Source of the DNA: an uncultured Candidatus Actinomarina sp.
GTDB lineage: Bacteria; Actinomycetota; Acidimicrobiia; Actinomarinales; Actinomarinaceae
Direction of reading: 5' to 3'
Assembly: GCA_902610815.1 (NCBI GenBank)
Contig: CACLXG010000003.1
Span: 85,705-149,704 of the forward strand
DNA: 64,000 nt
The notes below the pieces were generated by a model. It was not told the origin of the DNA. It searched no databases and worked only from the letters and a program-made list of their open reading frames with translations. Below are positions 58,629-64,000 of the stretch, piece after piece. Positions within the stretch are counted from its first letter, which is position 1, and each line of letters opens with the position of its first letter. The translations under genes and the position numbers were made by a program.

Positions 58629-59758
58629 AAAAAAATGTACTATTTTTCTCACCAACTTTTTATGAATTACCTTTAAATGAAAATATAAAAAAAAAGTACG
58701 ATAATTTAAGTGAAGTCGCAAATGTTACAGTTCTTGCATTCTCGAGCCAAAAAAAAATACATACTGAATCAGAAACAACTTTTTATTTAAATAAAAAAAA
58801 CAAATCAAGAATTTTTAACTATTTGAAAATATTTTTTGTATCTTATTTTCAAATACCAAAATTAATCTCCCAATATGAAATTGAAATAGTTACATTTCAA
58901 GATCCAGTAACAAGTTTTCTGGGTGTTTATAAAATTAAAAAAAAGTATAAAGATGTAAAAATAGTTATTGAATCACATGGAGATTTTATAAATACTTTGG
59001 AGTTAGAAAAAAATCTAACATTTCCAAATTTATATAAAAATTTATTTTCCAGGATGGCATCTTACACAATAAATTGTGCTGATATGTTGAGAGCAGTTTC
59101 TTCTTCTACAGAGGAGCAAGCACTGTCTTTTAATCCATCAAAGCGTGTTGTAAGATTTCCAGCATGGATAGATTTTGAAATATTTAGCAACATCGACCCC
59201 TTAAGAGATAATAAAGGAAATTTTAAAATACTCTTTATTGGAAGTGTGACTGATAGAAAAAAACCCCATATGATTATCGATGCCTTGCCTGAGTTAATTA
59301 GTGACAAGGTTGAACTGAATATAGTAGGCCCAACACCCAATCAGAACTATCTAGAAAGTCTCAAAGACAAAATAAAATCAAAAAATGTTGCAGATAGAGT
59401 TTTTATTCACGGAAATAAAAATAGAGATGAAGTGAAAAAGTTTTACTCTGAAAATAACTTAATGATTCTTCCCTCGGTATCAGAGGGTCTTGCAAGAGTA
59501 ATATTTGAATCTCAAGTCACAGCATGCCCTGTGCTTGTTACAGACGCTCCAGGAATGCAAGACATAGTTATAGATGGACAAACTGGTTATGTTTTTGAAA
59601 GTAATAATTTAGATTCTATGATAAAAAAAATAAATCATGTGATTCAAAATTACAATGAAGCAACTTCTGTTGGAATAAATGCAAAAGAATTTATTTTATC
59701 TAATTATTCCTCTGATAATTTTAAATTTAGTTTTCAAAAAATATTCGACACGGTTTAA
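58625..59758 (+). CDS. Glycosyltransferase family 4-type (group 1)
   Basis: ILFIGSVTDRKKPHMIIDAL, LMILPSVSEGLARVIFESQVTACPVLVTDAPGMQDIV. Confidence 0.85.
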   Translation: MKKNVLFFSPTFYELPLNENIKKKYDNLSEVANVTVLAFSSQKKIHTESETTFYLNKKNKSRIFNYLKIFFVSYFQIPKLISQYEIEIVTFQDPVTSFLGVYKIKKKYKDVKIVIESHGDFINTLELEKNLTFPNLYKNLFSRMASYTINCADMLRAVSSSTEEQALSFNPSKRVVRFPAWIDFEIFSNIDPLRDNKGNFKILFIGSVTDRKKPHMIIDALPELISDKVELNIVGPTPNQNYLESLKDKIKSKNVADRVFIHGNKNRDEVKKFYSENNLMILPSVSEGLARVIFESQVTACPVLVTDAPGMQDIVIDGQTGYVFESNNLDSMIKKINHVIQNYNEATSVGINAKEFILSNYSSDNFKFSFQKIFDTV

Positions 59759-59809
59759 CTAATTACCCCTTCAACACAAACTGTCTTGCTATATTGCTAT
59801 TCTTAAAAT

Positions 59810-60835
59810 ATGGAAAATATAATTTATGGAGTAATCGTTATCCTTTTGCTTGCCAATCTGTATTTTGTAACAAGAAAAGAAACTGAAGAAGAGAATAAAG
59901 ATGATGAGTATTTAATTAAAGGAATTGTAAGTGAAATAATTGAAAATGAAGAATCTCAAATATACAAATTACTCAATAGATCCGACCAGACAGTAAAAGA
60001 ATTTTTAGAGAAGACTGGTGAAATTAAGTCCTCTATTACCGGAGTAGACCAGCAAACTAGAAATTTAATATCTGTATTAAACAACAATCAAAGTAGAGGG
60101 CAGTGGGCAGAGTTTCAGGTTGAAGACTTACTAGAAATTATGGAGTATAAAGAGGGAATTCACTACCAAACCCAAAAAAGAATGTCTAGCGGAACGATTC
60201 CTGATTTTACTTTTTTTCTTCCGGAAAATAAAACAATTAATATGGATTCAAAATTCCCATTAACGAATTACATGGAGATAGCCAAGCTTAATAGAGATCT
60301 TGAAGATGAAACTCTTGACGAGTTAGCAAGAAAAGAAATAACCGAATCGATAAGAAATAAAAATAAGGATTTTTTAGACAAAGCGATCAAAACTAAAATT
60401 GATGATACATCTTCCAGAGAAGGATACATATCAGCAGATGAGGGCACCGTTGATTTTGTTTTAATGTATATTCCCCTAGAAAATTTGTATCACTTTTTAT
60501 TAACTTCAGAAATTGGCGCAAGTAGAATGCCTGTTATTCAATATGCTTTTTCTAAAAAAGTTATACTTGTAAGTCCACAGACACTAATGGCTTATCTTGA
60601 GACCATAAGGCACTCCATGAAACTTTTTAGTTTGCAAACCGATACTAAAAATATTTTGGCAACTCATGAAAAGATAAAACTAGAAATTAGAAAGTTTATC
60701 GAATCTTTTGATGATGTTACTAAAAGACTAGACCAGACTGTAAAATCTTTTGAGGCATTAAAAACTACTAGAGTAAATAAACTTGAGAAATCATTCGAAG
60801 AATTAGATAGCGTAAATAAAGAATTAGAGGACTAG
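59810..60835 (+). CDS. rmuC: RmuC-family protein
   Basis: SRGQWAEFQVEDLLEIMEYKEGIHYQTQKR, PDFTFFLPENKTINMDSKFPLTNY, VDFVLMYIPLENLYHFLL, LVSPQTLMAYLETIRH. Confidence 0.88.
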   Translation: MENIIYGVIVILLLANLYFVTRKETEEENKDDEYLIKGIVSEIIENEESQIYKLLNRSDQTVKEFLEKTGEIKSSITGVDQQTRNLISVLNNNQSRGQWAEFQVEDLLEIMEYKEGIHYQTQKRMSSGTIPDFTFFLPENKTINMDSKFPLTNYMEIAKLNRDLEDETLDELARKEITESIRNKNKDFLDKAIKTKIDDTSSREGYISADEGTVDFVLMYIPLENLYHFLLTSEIGASRMPVIQYAFSKKVILVSPQTLMAYLETIRHSMKLFSLQTDTKNILATHEKIKLEIRKFIESFDDVTKRLDQTVKSFEALKTTRVNKLEKSFEELDSVNKELED

Positions 60836-61224
60836 TAATTATCGGCTAGTCTTGTGACAACCATAATGCATTTGTCATCTATATAATTTTTACTATTAGA
60901 TTCTAAATACGAAGAAATTTCTGAACTCTCTGCCCCAGGCTGATACCAGAAGTTATCATAACCTGATTCAACCAAGTCCTTTGTTAATTCCAATCCAACA
61001 TTGGGTGGCACTACAAAATTTATTATTGAAGGTTTTTCACTAAGTTCAGCAACATTGTTGTAGGACTTTAAACCAGCAACATTATCTTCTTTAGGGTTTA
61101 TCGGAACAACATTATGGCCTTTTGATACTAAGTCTAATAAAATCTTATTTCCGTATTTTTTTTTATCATTACTTGCTCCTATGAGAGCTATTAAGTTATT
61201 TTTGTTTTTTAGTGAATCAATCAA
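60832..61224 (-). CDS. CoA-binding domain protein (YccU-like)
   Basis: NNLIALIGASNDKKKYGNKILLDLVSKGHNVVPINPKE, FWYQPGAESSEI. Confidence 0.82.
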   Translation of the reverse strand: MIDSLKNKNNLIALIGASNDKKKYGNKILLDLVSKGHNVVPINPKEDNVAGLKSYNNVAELSEKPSIINFVVPPNVGLELTKDLVESGYDNFWYQPGAESSEISSYLESNSKNYIDDKCIMVVTRLADNY

Positions 61225-63015
61225 TTAGAAGTTTTCAGCCTTCATTGCATACAAATCATCTTTACCTGCAGTAATAGATGATGCGTATCCTGAAGCTAAA
61301 GGTAATAGTTGTTCCATGTAGAATTTTGAAAGTGTTAATTTGTCTTTGTAGAACTCATCACCGGTTTCTTTAAACTTTTTATTTGCAAGAATTGCAGCTT
61401 TACTCATATAATACCCACCTAAAACTTGACCAAACATTTTCAAATATGGTGTGGCACCAGCACTTGCATCAACCAACTCTCCCTCAAGCATTTTAGAACC
61501 AAGCCATAAAGTTATTTCAGATAATGTATTTACTTCTTTTTCAAGCTTTTCAGCCATTGATACAAGCTCTTCATCGTCTTGTTTCATTTCATCAATAACT
61601 TTATTGACATCTGATAGAAGCCTTTGCATTGCTTGACCATTATCAAGAGGTAGCTTTCTAAACATTAAATCTAATGCTTGAATTCCATTTGTTCCTTCAT
61701 AAATTGGAGCTATTCTTGCATCACGTAAGTACTGAGCTACTCCTGTTTCTTCAACATAGCCCATGCCTCCATAGACTTGGATTGCAATATTAGACAATTC
61801 AACTCCAAGATCAGATATCCAAGCTTTAGTTATAGGTGTCAATATTCCACACCTTTCTTCACCAAATGCTTTCATTTCTTCATCTTCACCAAAGTACTCA
61901 ACATCAAGCATTAACTGGTTATCATACATGAGGTATCTCATTGCATCGACATATGCTTTAATTGTCATAAGCATTCTTCTAACATCTGCATGATCAATAA
62001 TTGTTGAATTTTTAGCGTCTTCCTTAGACATCCCTACAGGTCTTCCTTGTACTCGGTCTCTAGCATATTGAGCAGCACCCTGCAATGAACCTGAAGCACA
62101 TGCTAATCCTTGTCCACCTACCCATACACGAGCTTCGTTCATCATCGTAAACATATAGTTAAGACCTCGGTTCTCTTCTCCAACTAAATAACCAACAGAA
62201 CCATCATATTCCATAACACAAGTCGGACTTGCATGAATTCCCAGCTTTTCTTCAATAGATATACAGCTTACATTATTTGAATCACCTACAGATCCATCAT
62301 CATTAACTGTATATTTTGGCACTATAAACATAGAGATACCTTTAGTACCCTCAGGAGATCCAGGAACTTTAGCCAAAACAAGGTGAATTATATTTTCTGT
62401 CATATTATGTTCACCAAATGTAATCCAAACTTTTGTGCCCGTTATTTTATACGAACCATCCTCTTGAGGCTCAGCCTTTGTAGTAATTGTTCCGAGATCT
62501 GACCCTGACTGAGGCTCACTCAAATTCATTGTTCCTGTCCACTCACCTGAAACAAGTTTTGGTAAAAATTTATCTTTTTGTTCTTGGCTGCCGTGGAAAT
62601 TTATAGCAGAAATTGCACCAGCACTTAAACCCGGTGCTAAACCAAAAGCTAAATTGGCTGTACTAAGAATTTCTAAAGTTCCACCAGACAAAGTTATAGG
62701 CATTCCACCACCACCAATATCAGATGGCAAAGATATTGATGCCCACCCTGCTTCGGCGAACTTTTTATAGGCATCAACAAACTCTTCAGGCATTGTTACA
62801 ACACCATCATTGATTGTTGCTCCTTGTTGATCTCCTATAGCATTTATTGGTGCAAGGACTTCTTCAGAGAATTTAGCACATTCTTCCATTGTTGGAATAA
62901 CAATATCTTCTGAAAAATCACTAAATGCTGATATTTTATTGAGAACATTATAAGAATCAATAACTTCATAACCAAAGACTATGTCTTTGACTGGTGCTTT
63001 ATAGGGAACCGCCAT
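61225..63015 (-). CDS. Long-form acyl-CoA dehydrogenase (DmdC-like)
   Basis: YKAPVKDIVFGYEVI, EWTGTMNLSEPQSGSDLG, YKITGTKVWITFGEHNMTENIIHLVLAKVPGSPEGTKGISMFIVPK, EGTNGIQALDLMFRKL. Confidence 0.88.
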   Translation of the reverse strand: MAVPYKAPVKDIVFGYEVIDSYNVLNKISAFSDFSEDIVIPTMEECAKFSEEVLAPINAIGDQQGATINDGVVTMPEEFVDAYKKFAEAGWASISLPSDIGGGGMPITLSGGTLEILSTANLAFGLAPGLSAGAISAINFHGSQEQKDKFLPKLVSGEWTGTMNLSEPQSGSDLGTITTKAEPQEDGSYKITGTKVWITFGEHNMTENIIHLVLAKVPGSPEGTKGISMFIVPKYTVNDDGSVGDSNNVSCISIEEKLGIHASPTCVMEYDGSVGYLVGEENRGLNYMFTMMNEARVWVGGQGLACASGSLQGAAQYARDRVQGRPVGMSKEDAKNSTIIDHADVRRMLMTIKAYVDAMRYLMYDNQLMLDVEYFGEDEEMKAFGEERCGILTPITKAWISDLGVELSNIAIQVYGGMGYVEETGVAQYLRDARIAPIYEGTNGIQALDLMFRKLPLDNGQAMQRLLSDVNKVIDEMKQDDEELVSMAEKLEKEVNTLSEITLWLGSKMLEGELVDASAGATPYLKMFGQVLGGYYMSKAAILANKKFKETGDEFYKDKLTLSKFYMEQLLPLASGYASSITAGKDDLYAMKAENF

Positions 63016-63056
63016 AAGTATTTATATTAGTAGATATTTATGAAAAGTATAAATTG

Positions 63057-63908
63057 CTATCGAGGGTTTACTTCTACAAGTTGTGATATTTCTTCGATTT
63101 TTTCAATTGTAGGTTTATCATTTGTTCCAGCTACGATAGCACCTGCTGCACAGGCTTTCTTTATATTTGGAATTAAGTCGTTTACACCAAAAGCCGCAAT
63201 ATATGCTGCAGTTGCATCGCCAGCACCATTTGAATTTATAGTTTTAAAATCTGGAGGAACTATTTCTATAGCCCCTTCTGCACCAAGTAGCCTTGCTGGC
63301 AAGTTTGAGGATGTCAAGAGTATATACTCTACAGTTTTTGAATCTATAAGATTATTAGCTTCATCAACACTAATTTCATCTTTGCTGACTATAAGAAAGT
63401 CTAATTTGTAATCAATTTCATATTCATAACCTGCTTGGCAAACAAACAAATTATTTTGTTTTTTGAGATCTTTTAGTTTATCTTTAATGAACCTAATAGA
63501 GTACCTATCTATAATTAGCGAATCAAAGTTGTTTAAATTTTCGAAATTACTCCACTCAAGACCTTCATATCCTGAAGAGACTATTGTTCTCTCACCGGAA
63601 GAGTCTACAAAAATAGAACATGTTGGAGTCAATGACTGATTGATTATTAAACCATCAAAATTTATGTTATTTTCTTCTAAATAGTCAACTAAGTATTTAC
63701 CCATAGGGTCACTACCAATACTATTTCCTCTAACTTGAACTGATTTCTTCCAAAGAGAAATTAATTCCGAGCAATTTATAGCAGTCCCTCCTGGCCTCAT
63801 AGAAGACTTTAAACTACGAATGTCACCACCTTTACTTGGCAATTCATCAACAAAGTAAATTAAATCAGGATTTAAAGTTCCAAAACAAAGAATATTCTTA
63901 AACGACAT
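63057..63908 (-). CDS. PfkB-family carbohydrate kinase
   Basis: GTLNPDLIYFVDELPSKGGDI, RPGGTAINCSELIS, VRGNSIGSDPMGKYL, NSNGAGDATAAYIAAF. Confidence 0.85.
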   Translation of the reverse strand: MSFKNILCFGTLNPDLIYFVDELPSKGGDIRSLKSSMRPGGTAINCSELISLWKKSVQVRGNSIGSDPMGKYLVDYLEENNINFDGLIINQSLTPTCSIFVDSSGERTIVSSGYEGLEWSNFENLNNFDSLIIDRYSIRFIKDKLKDLKKQNNLFVCQAGYEYEIDYKLDFLIVSKDEISVDEANNLIDSKTVEYILLTSSNLPARLLGAEGAIEIVPPDFKTINSNGAGDATAAYIAAFGVNDLIPNIKKACAAGAIVAGTNDKPTIEKIEEISQLVEVNPR

Positions 63909-63925
63909 GAATTAAGAATTTTTAA

Positions 63926-64000
63926 TTATACAAGTCCGCTAATTACTGCTCCTGCAACCAGGATCGCAATGTAGCTAAACAAACCACCGACAATGGCAGC
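63926..64000 (-). CDS. C-terminal fragment of a membrane protein, truncated by window edge
   Basis: Minus-strand frame AAIVGGLFSYIAILVAGAVISGLV* runs off the window end. Confidence 0.4.
   Translation of the reverse strand, partial: AAIVGGLFSYIAILVAGAVISGLV

Noticed and set aside
1-64000. CRISPR arrays, prophage, transposons, toxin-antitoxin or defence islands
   Set aside because: No direct-repeat arrays, integrases, transposases or recognisable defence genes were seen; the region reads as core housekeeping genome.
1-64000. tRNA-Sec (selC), selA or selB within the window
   Set aside because: Not found by eye; the only tRNAs are at 7469..7835. Their presence elsewhere is predicted, not observed.

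Overview
AT-rich, gene-dense 64 kb window from a streamlined, probably marine actinobacterium. The assignment to Acidimicrobiia / Ca. Actinomarinales is inference; Actinomycetota is supported by CrgA, PknB-PASTA + PP2C, dnaK-grpE-dnaJ-hspR, a bS22-type mini ribosomal protein and PAC2. I read about 57 protein genes and 4 tRNAs (Ser-GGA, Ser-UGA, Ser-GCU, Arg-ACG), with no prophage, transposon or CRISPR array. The main result is two selenoprotein genes that the ORF track misses because they carry in-frame UGA codons. The first is a SelW/Rdx-family protein (26044..26280, FCVVU-N-Y motif), translationally coupled to a TSUP permease. The second is selenophosphate synthetase SelD (56680..57708, GSGUACK active site) with a bSECIS-like hairpin right after its UGA. 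UGA is also used as an ordinary stop here (for example lysC and asd), so this looks like a real selenocysteine trait, not code reassignment. Other notable points: DnaX lacks the canonical four-Cys zinc module; TadA has Asp in place of a zinc-ligand Cys and lies beside its presumed substrate tRNA-Arg(ACG); an amino-acid ABC permease carries an inserted biotinyl/lipoyl-like domain; and two paralogous stand-alone CxxxxC...CxxH mini-proteins each sit behind a perfect palindrome, one of which fits the CRP-type half-sites TGTGA-N6-TCACA.
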